Of a stretch of DNA of 64,000 nt, positions 1 through 10,338 are shown one piece after another. Source of the DNA: Mesorhizobium terrae (GTDB lineage Bacteria; Pseudomonadota; Alphaproteobacteria; Rhizobiales; Rhizobiaceae); the NCBI RefSeq assembly GCF_008727715.1, contig NZ_CP044218.1, positions 372,001 through 436,000 of the forward strand, in the 5' to 3' direction. The position numbers and the translations under genes were made by a program. A model generated the notes under the pieces. That model saw only the letters and a list, made by a program, of their open reading frames with translations, had not been told where the DNA came from and ran no database searches. How positions within the stretch are numbered: position 1 is the first letter of the stretch; each line of letters starts with the position of its first letter.

Positions 1-51
1 ATCATACGCGCAATTTTGGACCGGCATGCCACTATCGGCGGTCCGGCATGG

Positions 52-98
52 ATTCCCGACACTCTCCGGTCGCTGCGCTCCCTCACGAGGTCGGGAAT
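52..98. repeat. Intergenic inverted repeat
   Basis: The arms ATTCCCGAC (52-60) and GTCGGGAAT (90-98) are exact reverse complements around a 29-base GC-rich spacer. It lies in the non-coding stretch before the first operon. The form resembles short palindromic elements scattered between genes in rhizobial chromosomes; family membership is inferred, not tested. I see nothing coding in bases 1-307. Confidence 0.55.
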
Positions 99-144
99 GA
101 CGAATTAAGATGGTGCGGTTTTTCAACCCAAACGTCCATTGATG

Positions 145-167
145 TGAAATATATTTCAGTATATGAA
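145..167. promoter_or_regulatory. Candidate SorC-family operator
   Basis: TGAAATATATTTCA (145-158) is a perfect 14-bp palindrome. A second overlapping dyad, TTCA-GTATA-TGAA, spans 155-167. They sit just upstream of a -35-like TTGACA at 173. AT-rich tandem dyads suit an oligomeric sugar-responsive repressor, and the operon encodes a SorC-type regulator at 3977. That this protein binds here is inferred from position only. Confidence 0.5.
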
Positions 168-172
168 TTTTA

Positions 173-201
173 TTGACAGTATCATCGTGCGCTGCAATGA
201 T
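173..201 (+). promoter_or_regulatory. Candidate sigma-70 promoter of the polyol operon
   Basis: TTGACA (173-178) matches the -35 consensus exactly. After a 17-base spacer, AATGAT (196-201) matches four of six -10 positions. It lies about 106 bases before the first likely start codon and directly downstream of the palindromic operator candidate, so a bound repressor could block polymerase. Confidence 0.45.
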
Positions 202-307
202 CCAGCTGCCGGCTTCGGGAGGAAGTCCGGCTGCAAATCAATCCATGAAGCGGCGTGCCAAGCGCCGCGACGGTTATTGAAGAATGGCTTCGGCCAAGGG
301 AGGAAAC

Positions 308-1339
308 TTGCGCAAATTCTTAAGCACGCTCGCCATGGCGGCGGCGGCATCGACCTTTATGAGCCCGGCCCCGGCACTCGCCGAAACCGCCAATCCGTTC
401 AAATGCCAGCCCGGCGAAAAATACGTGATGAACGTCATGGTCTCGGGCGTCGAATACTGGTTCCCGGTCTATGAGATGTTCAAGCAGGCCGGCCAGCAGC
501 TCGGCTGCGAGACCGCCTATACCGGCACGCCGGAATATGACGTGAACAAGCAGATCGCCAGCTTCGACCAGGCGCTGGCCCAGAAGCCGGCCGGCATCCT
601 GGTGCACCCGATGAACTCCGATCCGTTCATCGAGCCGATCAACCGCGCCGTCGACCAGGGCACCGCCGTGGTGACCTTCGCGGCCGACTCGCCCAATTCC
701 AAACGCGTCTCCTTCATCACCTCGGACAATCTCGCGGAAGGCACCTACGCCGCCGACGCCGTTGCCGGCGCGATGGGCGGCAAGGGCGAATACGCCGTTC
801 TCGAAAACCCCGGCCAGGACAATCACGACAAGCGTGTCTCGGCCTTCGTCAAGCGCATGGAAACCAAGTGGCCGGATATGAAGCTAGTCGGCCGCGCCGC
901 GTCCAACCAGGACCCGACCAAGGCTTATCAGGCGGTGCTGAGCCTTGCCCAGGCGCATCCCGACCTCGGCGCCGTGTTCATGCCGGAAGCCAACTCGGCG
1001 ATCGGCGCCGCGCAGGCGGCCAAGGAAGGCGGCGGCAAGATCAAGGTGATGCTGGCCGACGTCAACGCCAAGATCCTCGACATGATCAAGGCCGGCGAGA
1101 TCTATGGTTCGGTCAACCCCAACCAGGGCATGCAGGGCTATATGGGCTTCATGCTTCTGTGGCTGGCCAAGCATCCCGAGCTGATCGACCCGATGAACGA
1201 CGCCAAGCGCGCCGGTTCCAATGCGATGAAGGTGCCGTTCGTCGACAACGGCTTCTCGATCGTGACCAAGGACAACGCCGACGATTTCTATTGGGACAAG
1301 TATCTCAAGCGGCGTGGCACCAAGGGCATCGAAGAGTAA
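308..1339 (+). CDS. Sugar/polyol ABC transporter substrate-binding protein (CUT2 type)
   Basis: This is a periplasmic binding protein of the RbsB/type 1 fold that would deliver the substrate to the ATPase and permease encoded next. I favour the TTG at 308 because AAGGGAGGA lies just before it and the product then begins MRKFLSTLAMAAAAS, a clean Sec signal peptide ending near APALA-E. An in-frame ATG at 284 has a weaker ribosome site. The mature part has alternating sheet/helix segments typical of the fold, including GILVHPMNSDPF and GAVFMPEANS. The length, 343 residues, is normal. It is first in an operon with a polyol kinase and dehydrogenase, so a sugar alcohol is the likely ligand, but the ligand cannot be read from sequence. 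Confidence 0.88.
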   Translation: MRKFLSTLAMAAAASTFMSPAPALAETANPFKCQPGEKYVMNVMVSGVEYWFPVYEMFKQAGQQLGCETAYTGTPEYDVNKQIASFDQALAQKPAGILVHPMNSDPFIEPINRAVDQGTAVVTFAADSPNSKRVSFITSDNLAEGTYAADAVAGAMGGKGEYAVLENPGQDNHDKRVSAFVKRMETKWPDMKLVGRAASNQDPTKAYQAVLSLAQAHPDLGAVFMPEANSAIGAAQAAKEGGGKIKVMLADVNAKILDMIKAGEIYGSVNPNQGMQGYMGFMLLWLAKHPELIDPMNDAKRAGSNAMKVPFVDNGFSIVTKDNADDFYWDKYLKRRGTKGIEE

Positions 1340-1417
1340 GCTTCGGCCCACAATCGCTCTCGCTGGAAGGGGCTTTCCCTTCCAGCACTTTTTCAGAACC
1401 TTTCGCAGGAGCATGGC

Positions 1418-2959
<1,542 letters not shown>

Positions 2960-2975
2960 GAGTGGAGAAACCGTC

Positions 2976-3959
2976 ATGCATGCCGAGATCAGGGCCACGG
3001 GCGCCGGCCGTTCCAGCTTCGCCCGGCTCGCCTCGATGCGCGAGGCCGGCCTGATCGTGATCATCCTGGCGCTGTGCATCGCCATGAGCTTCGCTTCGCC
3101 GCACTTCCTGACCTGGGGCAATTTCCGCGCCATGCTGATGAGCTTCTCGATCGAAGGCATCGTCGTGGTCGGCATGACGATCCTTTTGATCGTCGGCGGC
3201 ATCGACCTGTCGGTCGGCTCGGTGGTCTGCTTCTCGATGGTGGTTTCAGGCGCGCTGTTCCTGATGGGGCTGGACCCATGGACCGCCAGCCTGATCGGCA
3301 TCGCAGTGAGCGCACTGATCGGCGCGGTGATGGGTTTCTTCGTGACGGTGGTGGGACTGAACCATTTCATCACCTCGCTGGCGGCGATGGTGATCGTGCG
3401 CGGGCTGTGCCTGGTCATCACCAAGGGCACGCCGCTGTCTTTGTTCACGCTGCCGCCGGAATTCAAGGCGATCGGCCAGGGCAGCTTCCAGGGCGTGCCT
3501 TATGTCATCATCATCTTCGTGGTGGTGGTGGCGATCTTCGATTTCCTGCTCAGGCGCGCCACCGCGTTCCGCAAGGTGTTCTATACCGGTTCGAATGAGA
3601 AGGCAGCGCAGTTCTCCGGCATCAAGACCAACCAGGTGAAATTCTGGGTGACGGTGCTGTGCGCGACGCTGTCGGGCGTCGCCGGCGTCATCTACATGGC
3701 CCGCTTCGGCGCCGCCACGCCGACCTTCGGCGCCGGCATGGAGCTCAACATCATCGCCGCGGCGGTCATCGGCGGCGCCTCGCTGAAGGGCGGCTCGGGC
3801 ACGATCTTCGGCGCCATCCTCGGCATCGCGCTGCTCTCGGTGGTGACCAGTTCGCTGATCCTACTCGACATCTCGGTCTACTGGCAGGACATGATCAAGG
3901 GCTGCATCCTCCTGGCCGCCGTGTCGGCCGACCACTTCCTGCATCGCCAGAAATCCTGA
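2976..3959 (+). CDS. Sugar ABC transporter permease (RbsC type)
   Basis: This is the inner-membrane channel subunit of the same CUT2 importer. It has many hydrophobic segments and the family landmark GGIDLSVGS early in the protein, then AAAVIGGASLKGGSGT near the C-terminus. I prefer the ATG at 2976, seven bases after GGAGA, giving 327 residues. An ATG at 2949, overlapping the ATPase stop region, would add nine residues and is also possible. It lies between the ATPase and the regulator gene in one transcription unit. Confidence 0.92.
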   Translation: MHAEIRATGAGRSSFARLASMREAGLIVIILALCIAMSFASPHFLTWGNFRAMLMSFSIEGIVVVGMTILLIVGGIDLSVGSVVCFSMVVSGALFLMGLDPWTASLIGIAVSALIGAVMGFFVTVVGLNHFITSLAAMVIVRGLCLVITKGTPLSLFTLPPEFKAIGQGSFQGVPYVIIIFVVVVAIFDFLLRRATAFRKVFYTGSNEKAAQFSGIKTNQVKFWVTVLCATLSGVAGVIYMARFGAATPTFGAGMELNIIAAAVIGGASLKGGSGTIFGAILGIALLSVVTSSLILLDISVYWQDMIKGCILLAAVSADHFLHRQKS

Positions 3960-3976
3960 GATCGAGGCGCGGCACG

Positions 3977-4957
3977 ATGGCACCCCCCAACACTCGCGAC
4001 GACATCTCGACCGTGCGCCAGATGCACCAGGCGCTCGTCCTCCACTATGTGGAAGGCAAGACGCAGGCCGAGATCGCCAAGGAGCTCGGCATCTCGCATG
4101 CCACCGTCAACCGGCTGATCAAGCGCGGCCATCAGCTCGGCCTGGTCGAGATCAAGATCAAGTCGCCGATCGATCATCTGGTCGACCTCGAGGCGCGGCT
4201 TGTCGCGCTCGGCGGCATCGAGCGCGCGGTGGTGGTGCCGACGGTCTCGGAAAACCCGCAGACGGCCTTGCAGCGCGTCGGCGAAGCGGCAGCCAATCTT
4301 TTGCTCGAAACCATCAAGGACGGCGACACCATCTCGATCACCGGCGGCAAGGGTGTCAGCGCGCTGGTCGCGGGGTTGAAGCCAGGCCGCCGCTATGACG
4401 TCGAGGTCATCCCCGCCACCGGGCTGGTGCAGGGCAAGCACTATACCGACGTCAATCACGTCGCCTCGCTGATGGCCGACAGGCTGGGCGGCCGCGCCTA
4501 CCAGATCCACGCGCCGCTGTTTGCCGACACGCCGGAACAGCGCGAGATGCTGATGGGGGTGCGCGCGGTGGCCGATGTGTTCCGCCGGGCGCGCGAAGCC
4601 ACGGTCGCTGTGGTCGGCATCGGTTCGATCCTGACCGACGATTCTTCCTATTACGACCTGCACCCCTCTTCCAGCGCCGACCGCCAGGCGATCGAGCGTT
4701 CCGGTGCATCGGGCGAATTGCTGGCGCATCTGATCGACCGGGATGGCAAGCTCAGCGACTACACGCTGAACCGCTCGCTGGTCTCGCTGACGCTGGACGA
4801 GTTCGCCACCATTCCGCGCTCGATCGGCATTGCCAGCGGGCCGAGCAAGATCGCGCCGATCCTGTCGGCGATGCGCGGCAACCATCTCGACATCATCGTC
4901 ACCGACGAGGCCACCGGCCTCGGTATCCTCGACCTTGCCGAAAGAGAAGCAGCATGA
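3977..4957 (+). CDS. SorC-family sugar-binding transcriptional regulator
   Basis: The N-terminal 60 residues form a helix-turn-helix (GKTQAEIAKELGISHATVNRL pattern, about residues 29-49). The remaining 260 residues match the sugar-phosphate-binding sensor of the SorC/DeoR superfamily, with GGKGVSALVAGL, GIGSILTD and the C-terminal GPSKIAPILSAMRG. The length, 326 residues, is normal. The start at 3977 follows GAGGCG, 17 bases after the permease stop. Its position inside the operon suggests autoregulation. By analogy with EryD in rhizobial erythritol loci it probably represses the operon until a phosphorylated polyol binds; the effector is inferred. Confidence 0.9.
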   Translation: MAPPNTRDDISTVRQMHQALVLHYVEGKTQAEIAKELGISHATVNRLIKRGHQLGLVEIKIKSPIDHLVDLEARLVALGGIERAVVVPTVSENPQTALQRVGEAAANLLLETIKDGDTISITGGKGVSALVAGLKPGRRYDVEVIPATGLVQGKHYTDVNHVASLMADRLGGRAYQIHAPLFADTPEQREMLMGVRAVADVFRRAREATVAVVGIGSILTDDSSYYDLHPSSSADRQAIERSGASGELLAHLIDRDGKLSDYTLNRSLVSLTLDEFATIPRSIGIASGPSKIAPILSAMRGNHLDIIVTDEATGLGILDLAEREAA

Positions 4958-5949
4958 GTTCCAGACAGATCCAACGCCCCATCGGCGCATCCGGCATCCA
5001 GGCGTCCGGTGTCGGTCTCGGCACCTGGGCAATCGGCGGCTGGATGTGGGGCGGCACCGACGAGCAGGCCTCGATCCGCGCCATCGAAGCCTCTATCGAC
5101 GCCGGCGTCAGCCTGATCGACACCGCGCCCGCCTACGGGCTTGGCCGCAGCGAGGAGATCGTCGGCAAGGCGATCAAGGGCAAGCGCGATAAGGTGGTGA
5201 TCGCCACCAAATGCGGGCTGAACTGGCATTCCGGCAAAGGCAACCATTTCTTCGACCAGGACGACAAACCGGTGCACCGCTATCTCGGCGCCGACGGCAT
5301 CACCTATGAGCTGGAGCAGAGCCTGAGGCGGCTCGGCACCGACCATATCGACCTCTACATCACCCACTGGCAGGACCCGACGACGCCGATCGCCGAAACG
5401 ATGGCCGCGCTGGAGAAACTGAAGACGGCGGGAAAAATCCGCGCGATCGGCGCCAGCAATATCAGCGCGGACGACCTCGAGCAGTATGTGGCAGCCGGCC
5501 AGCTCGACGCCATCCAGGAACGCTATTCGATGATCGATCGCGAGATCGAAGGCACGCTTTTGCCGATCGCGCGGAAGCACGATGTGGCGACGCTCAGCTA
5601 TTCCTCGCTGGCGCTCGGTTTGCTGACCGGCACCATCGACCCCGGCCGGGCCTTCTCCGGCGACGATCAGCGCAAGGACAATCCGCGCTTCTCGGCATCC
5701 AACCGACAGAAGGTGGCGGCGCTGAAAAAAGCGATCCAGCCGATCAGCGAACAGCACAAGGCATCCATGGCGCAGATCGTCATCGCCTGGACGCTGGCGC
5801 AGCCGGGCATCACCTTCGCGCTGTGCGGCGCCCGCAATCCCGAGCAGGCGATCGACAATGCGCGCGCCGGCGAGATCAGGCTGGGTTCCGACGAACTCGC
5901 CGTCATAGACAAAGCGATAGCCATGCATCTCACCCAGATGGATGCCTGA
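4954..5949 (+). CDS. Aldo/keto reductase
   Basis: This is an NADPH-dependent reductase of the AKR superfamily, 331 residues, cytoplasmic. Visible features are the Asp-Tyr active-site region LIDTAPAYGLGRSE, the lysine in KVVIATKCG, the histidine in DLYITHWQDP, and the C-terminal cofactor region FALCGARNPEQ. ATGA overlap with the SorC gene indicates translational coupling. In this operon it could reduce an aldehyde released by the downstream aldolase or interconvert a sugar and a polyol. Substrate unknown. Confidence 0.92.
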   Translation: MSSRQIQRPIGASGIQASGVGLGTWAIGGWMWGGTDEQASIRAIEASIDAGVSLIDTAPAYGLGRSEEIVGKAIKGKRDKVVIATKCGLNWHSGKGNHFFDQDDKPVHRYLGADGITYELEQSLRRLGTDHIDLYITHWQDPTTPIAETMAALEKLKTAGKIRAIGASNISADDLEQYVAAGQLDAIQERYSMIDREIEGTLLPIARKHDVATLSYSSLALGLLTGTIDPGRAFSGDDQRKDNPRFSASNRQKVAALKKAIQPISEQHKASMAQIVIAWTLAQPGITFALCGARNPEQAIDNARAGEIRLGSDELAVIDKAIAMHLTQMDA

Positions 5950-5971
5950 GTAACCCCGAGGCATTTCCAAA

Positions 5972-7690
5972 ATGACGCGCAACGAAACACTCGCCGCGCT
6001 GCGAGAGCGGCCGGACATTGCCGTGCTCATCATCGGCGGCGGCATCAACGGCATCTCGGTCTTCCGCGAGCTCGCCTTGCAGGGCGTCGACGTGTTGCTG
6101 GCCGAGAAAGGCGACTATTGCGGCGGGGCGAGCGCAGCACTGTCGCGCATGGTGCACGGCGGCCTGCGCTATCTGGAGAACGGCGAATTCAAGCTGGTGA
6201 AGGAATCGCTTCTGGAGCGCGACCGGCTGTTGCGCAACGCCCCACATTATGTCGCGCCGCTGCCGACGACCGTGCCGATCTTCGATATTTTCTCCGGCAT
6301 CGCCAATGGCGCGGTGCGCTTCCTCGGCCTCACCCGGCGGCCCAGCCGGCGCGGCGCGGTGGTGATCAAGGCGGGGCTGACGCTCTATGACGTCTTCACC
6401 GCCTCGCGCCGGCTGATGCCCGTGCATCGTTTTCGCGGTGCCAGAGAAACGCTGAAGACATGGCCGGCGATCAACCCGGCAACGCGCAGCTCGGCCACCT
6501 ATTACGACGCCTGGGTGAGCCGGCCGGAGCGGCTCGGGCTTGAAATGCTGAACGATGCGATGGCGGCGTCGCCTTCGGCGCAGGCGCTCAACTACGTACA
6601 GGTCGGTTCCAACGCGGACGGCCTCATCCTGACCGACACGATCTCGGGCGAGACGCTGCCGGTGCGCCCTCGCCTCGTCATCAACGCCACCGGCGGCTGG
6701 ATCGACCTGACGAATGCGGCGATCGGCGCCGCGGCACCACGCATGATGGGCGGCACCAAGGGTTCGCACATCATCGTCGACAACCGGGAGCTTTACGACG
6801 CGCTCGCCGGCCAGATGATCTATTACGAGAACGAGGATGGCCGTATCTGCATCCTGTTCCCCTATCTCGGCAAGGTGCTGATCGGCTCGACGGATATCCG
6901 CGTCGACGATCCGGACCAGGTGCGCTGCGAGGACGACGAGCTGCAATACATCCTGCAGTCGCTCGCCTTCGTCTTCCCGTCGATCGAGATCGCCCCTGAA
7001 GAGATCGTCTTCCGCTTCGCCGGCGTGCGGCCGCTGCCGGCCAGCGACGACAGTTTCACCGGACGCATTCCACGCGACCATTTCTGCGAATTCGTCGAGG
7101 CCAGCGGGCACCTGCCGGCGACGCTGTGCATGATCGGCGGCAAATGGACGACCTTCCGCTCGTTCGGCGCGCTGGCCGCCGACATGTCGCTGGAACGGCT
7201 TGGGCTTTCCCGCAAAGTCGGCACCGAAGACATGGCGATCGGTGGCGGGCGGAACTTTCCGCCTGATACAGTTGTGTGGTGCGCGGAGCTGGCAGCCGAA
7301 CACAAGATCAGCGAGGCGCGCGCGCAGGTGCTTCTGGAGCGCTACGGCACTTCCGCGCGCGATGTTGCAGCCGGCTTGTCCGTAGCCTCCGATGCAATGC
7401 TGCCGGGCTGCGACTACAGCGAAGGCGAAATCCGGCTGATCGTGGAGCGCGAACAGGTCGAGACATTGGCCGACATCTTCCTGCGCCGCACCACCATCGC
7501 GATTACCGGCGACCTGACGAGCGAGCTTGTCGATGCCGTGCTCGATCTCCTCGCCACCCGCAAGAACTGGGACGCCGGGCAAGCCTCGCGGGAACGCGCG
7601 GCGTTCCTGGCATTGCTCAAGCACCAGCACGGCGTCGACCTTTCCAACCCTTCCAAGACCGACAAGAAAAGGAGCGCGATATGCGCGTGA
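5972..7690 (+). CDS. GlpD-like FAD-dependent polyol-phosphate dehydrogenase
   Basis: This 572-residue protein belongs to the glycerol-3-phosphate dehydrogenase family. It starts with the FAD-binding LIIGGGINGISVFRELAL, then has SRMVHGGLRYLENGEFKLV, the GlpD hallmark around residues 50-75, and GGKWTTFRSFG later. GlpD-type enzymes oxidise a polyol phosphate at the membrane and pass electrons to quinone. Together with the FGGY kinase, SorC regulator and importer, it parallels EryB, erythritol-4-phosphate dehydrogenase. A C4-C6 polyol phosphate is therefore more likely than glycerol-3-phosphate, but this is inference. The 3' end overlaps the aldolase gene by 10 bases. Confidence 0.9.
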   Translation: MTRNETLAALRERPDIAVLIIGGGINGISVFRELALQGVDVLLAEKGDYCGGASAALSRMVHGGLRYLENGEFKLVKESLLERDRLLRNAPHYVAPLPTTVPIFDIFSGIANGAVRFLGLTRRPSRRGAVVIKAGLTLYDVFTASRRLMPVHRFRGARETLKTWPAINPATRSSATYYDAWVSRPERLGLEMLNDAMAASPSAQALNYVQVGSNADGLILTDTISGETLPVRPRLVINATGGWIDLTNAAIGAAAPRMMGGTKGSHIIVDNRELYDALAGQMIYYENEDGRICILFPYLGKVLIGSTDIRVDDPDQVRCEDDELQYILQSLAFVFPSIEIAPEEIVFRFAGVRPLPASDDSFTGRIPRDHFCEFVEASGHLPATLCMIGGKWTTFRSFGALAADMSLERLGLSRKVGTEDMAIGGGRNFPPDTVVWCAELAAEHKISEARAQVLLERYGTSARDVAAGLSVASDAMLPGCDYSEGEIRLIVEREQVETLADIFLRRTTIAITGDLTSELVDAVLDLLATRKNWDAGQASRERAAFLALLKHQHGVDLSNPSKTDKKRSAICA

Positions 7691-8523
7691 ACAAAAAAGC
7701 CCGCATGAACCGGCTGTTCGGCAATGGCCGCTGCCTGGACGTCGCCATCGACCATGGCGTGTGCAACGAGCCGAGCTTCCTGGTCGGGCTGGAGGACATG
7801 GCCGGCGTGGTCGACAGACTGGTGAAGGCCGGCCCCGACGCCATCCAGATGAATTACGGCCAGGCCGACCTGCTGCAGGACGTTCCCGGCAAGGACAAGC
7901 CGGCGCTGGTGATGCGTCTCGACATGGGCAACCCCTACAACAAGATCCGCCACCGGGCTATGTGGGCTTTGCTGCAGAACGAGGCCGAACCGCTGATCGG
8001 CGCCATCGAGATGGACGCCGCCTGCGTGGTGGTGAACCTGTTCATGCTGCCCGACGAGCCGGACCTGTTCAAACAGTGCGTGCAGAACATTTCCCGCGTG
8101 CGCGCCGATTGCGAGAAATACGGCATGCCGCTGATGATCGAACCGCTGGCCATGCTGCCGGTCTCGGAACATGGCGGCTACATGGTCGACGGCGACGTCG
8201 AGAAAATCGTGACGCTGACCCGGCTGGCGCGCGAGATGGGCGCCGACGTCGTCAAGGCCGACCCGACCACGAATGCAGAAGACTTCCACCGCGTGGTCGA
8301 GGCGGCGCGCTGCCCGGTGCTGGTGCGCGGCGGCGGCAAGGAGGATCTGCGCGCGGTGTTCGACAAATCGGCGGCGCTGATGCGCCAAGGCGCGCTCGGC
8401 ATGGTCTATGGCCGCAACATCTACCAGCACGCCAATCCGAGCGCGGTGGTGCGCGGCCTGATGGCGATCATCCATGACGGCGCTGATGGCGCCAAGGCCT
8501 TCGACCTGTACAACCAGGCGTAA
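7681..8523 (+). CDS. Class I aldolase of the DeoC/FbaB/LsrF group
   Basis: This 280-residue TIM-barrel protein resembles Schiff-base aldolases. DVAIDHGV near the N-terminus matches the phosphate-side motif of FbaB/LsrF proteins. GADVVKADPTTN in the second half carries the expected catalytic lysine, and CPVLVRGGGKED and GMVYGRNIYQH match the C-terminal phosphate-binding loops. It starts at ATG 7681 inside the end of the dehydrogenase gene, after AAGGAG. It probably cleaves the ketose phosphate made by the upstream dehydrogenase. The rhizobial erythritol loci I know use isomerases here instead of an aldolase. Product chemistry is inferred. Confidence 0.82.
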   Translation: MRVNKKARMNRLFGNGRCLDVAIDHGVCNEPSFLVGLEDMAGVVDRLVKAGPDAIQMNYGQADLLQDVPGKDKPALVMRLDMGNPYNKIRHRAMWALLQNEAEPLIGAIEMDAACVVVNLFMLPDEPDLFKQCVQNISRVRADCEKYGMPLMIEPLAMLPVSEHGGYMVDGDVEKIVTLTRLAREMGADVVKADPTTNAEDFHRVVEAARCPVLVRGGGKEDLRAVFDKSAALMRQGALGMVYGRNIYQHANPSAVVRGLMAIIHDGADGAKAFDLYNQA

Positions 8524-8536
8524 GATGACTGATGCC

Positions 8537-8612
8537 ATCCCTTCTCCCCTTGAGGGAGAAGGTGGCCGAGCTCGGCGGCACAGCCGCCGTAAGCGAGGTC
8601 GGATGAGGGGTG
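8537..8612 (+). repeat. Intergenic repeat, copy 1 of an inverted pair
   Basis: This is a 76-base block that starts with a small hairpin (TTCTCCCCTTGAGGGAGAA) and ends in GGTCGGATGAGGGGTG. A second, shorter copy lies in the opposite orientation at 8691-8750. Blocks with this pairing of CCTTCTCCC and GGATGAGGGG recur between genes in Mesorhizobium-like genomes. It sits inside the operon between aldolase and kinase genes. Confidence 0.6.
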
Positions 8613-8690
8613 CTGGACGGAGTGCGATCCTTCCGGACTTCGAATGAGGTTAAGACAGGGGACACCCTTGAAACGCCTCATTTCTTCCAA

Positions 8691-8750
8691 CACCCCTCAT
8701 CCGTCTCGACGCTGCGCGCCGATCCACCTTCTCCCGCAAGGGGAGAAGGG
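8691..8750 (-). repeat. Intergenic repeat, copy 2 of an inverted pair
   Basis: This block begins CACCCCTCATCCG and ends CCGCAAGGGGAGAAGG, the reverse-complement layout of the block at 8537-8612. The two could form one long imperfect stem in RNA. The rest of the 300-base gap between 8523 and 8824 shows only the kinase ribosome site CGGGAGGAGA at its end. Confidence 0.6.
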
Positions 8751-8823
8751 AACACAGCGCGAAGCGGCCGGTAAGGGAAAACGTCGGACGTTAGTGTCCT
8801 CGGCACACTTCGGGAGGAGATTG

Positions 8824-10338
8824 ATGGGTAATTACATACTGGGCCTCGATGCCGGCAATACCGTCATCAAGGCCATCATCTTCGACACGGCCGGGCGGGA
8901 GCTGGCGATGGCCGCGCTCGACGGCCGCTCGTCGATGCCGAAACCCGGCCATGTCGAGCGCGATCTCAACGAACTCTGGGCCAATGCCGTCACGGTGATC
9001 CGCCGCTGCATCGATGAAGCAGGCATCGACGCCGGCGATATCGCCGCGATCGGCTGCGCCGGACACGGCAACGGGCTCTACGCGCTGGACCGCGACGGCG
9101 CGCCGCTGATCGGCATCCAGTCGCTCGACACACGCGGCGTCGGCATCGTCGCCGAATGGGCCGGCGAAAATGTCGGCGACCGCACCTATCCCTACTGCCT
9201 GCAGCAGCCATGGGCGGCGCAAACGCCGACGCTGCTCGCCTGGATCAAGCGCTTCGAACCGGACCTGTTCGACCGGATCGGCACCGTGTTCCTGTGCAAG
9301 GATTTCGTCGTCAACCGGTTGACCGGAGCGCGGTCGAGCGACACCACCGACATGTCCGGCTGCGGGCTCTTGTCGATGCCGGCACGTCGTTATGAGCAGG
9401 AGCTGCTGGCCGCCTATGGCCTCAACGACTGCATGGACCTTTTGCCGCCGGCGCTGGAATCCGCCGAGATCGCCGGCCATATCACGCCGGAGGTCGCAGC
9501 ACTGACCGGTCTGAAGGCGGGTACGCCCGTGGTGGCCGGCCTGTTCGACGTGGTGGCCAGCGCCGTCGGCTCGGGCGTGACGCGCACCGGTGCCGCATCG
9601 ATCATTGCCGGCACCTGGAGCATCAACCAGGTCATCACTGATGAGCCGATCCGCGATCCGTCGATCTTCATGCTGTCGACCTTCGATCCCAAGCGCTATC
9701 TGGCAATCGAATCCAGCGCCACCTCGGCCGCCAATCTCGAATGGATCGCGCGCGAATTCCTCGAACACGAGGCCGGCCACGGAAAATCCCCATTCGAACA
9801 CGCCAGCGAACTGGTCGCCTCGGTCGATCCGGCCGGCGATGTGCCGATCTACCACCCGTTCCTCTACGGCTCGCAGAAAAACGGGCGGGCCCGTGCCGGC
9901 TTCTACGGCATCGCCGGCTGGCACGGGCGCGCGCATATGCTGCGAGCGCTGTTCGAAGGCGTCGTCTTCGAGCACAAACGCCATATCGAGACGCTCACCC
10001 GCGCCGGTGCAGGCTTCGATGAGGCAGTGCTTTCCGGCGGCGGCTCGCGCAGCGCCGTATGGGCACAGATCTTCGCCGATGTGCTGGGCGTGCCCGTGAC
10101 CGTGGCACGAAGCCGCGAAACCGGCGCCCTGGGCGCGGCCATCGCGGCCGGAACCGGTGTCGGCATCTTCCCTGACTTTGCCGCCGGTGCCACGGCGATG
10201 ACGTCGGCGGCGCGCCGCTATGCGCCTAATGGCGCGATTGCCCAAGCCTATGCCGCGCGCTACCAACTCTATGGCGAGATCAACCAGGCGATGAGCCCGA
10301 TGTGGGAACGGATCGCTCAGATGCAGGCGCAGTCGTGA
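8824..10338 (+). CDS. FGGY-family carbohydrate kinase
   Basis: This ATP-dependent sugar or polyol kinase is 504 residues. The N-terminal phosphate loop is [16 protein letters not shown] and the C-terminal ATP site includes [19 protein letters not shown]. The middle has the usual [13 protein letters not shown] loop. ATG 8824 follows a strong GGGAGGAGA. FGGY members phosphorylate erythritol, ribitol, xylulose, glycerol and others. With the GlpD-like dehydrogenase upstream, a polyol is the likely substrate, making this the first enzyme of the pathway. The GMC gene overlaps its stop by four bases. Confidence 0.92.
   Translation: MGNYILGLDAGNTVIKAIIFDTAGRELAMAALDGRSSMPKPGHVERDLNELWANAVTVIRRCIDEAGIDAGDIAAIGCAGHGNGLYALDRDGAPLIGIQSLDTRGVGIVAEWAGENVGDRTYPYCLQQPWAAQTPTLLAWIKRFEPDLFDRIGTVFLCKDFVVNRLTGARSSDTTDMSGCGLLSMPARRYEQELLAAYGLNDCMDLLPPALESAEIAGHITPEVAALTGLKAGTPVVAGLFDVVASAVGSGVTRTGAASIIAGTWSINQVITDEPIRDPSIFMLSTFDPKRYLAIESSATSAANLEWIAREFLEHEAGHGKSPFEHASELVASVDPAGDVPIYHPFLYGSQKNGRARAGFYGIAGWHGRAHMLRALFEGVVFEHKRHIETLTRAGAGFDEAVLSGGGSRSAVWAQIFADVLGVPVTVARSRETGALGAAIAAGTGVGIFPDFAAGATAMTSAARRYAPNGAIAQAYAARYQLYGEINQAMSPMWERIAQMQAQS

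Noticed and set aside
1..144. Possible end of an upstream gene at the window start
   Set aside because: No frame here has family features or a credible end; the stretch contains only an inverted repeat.
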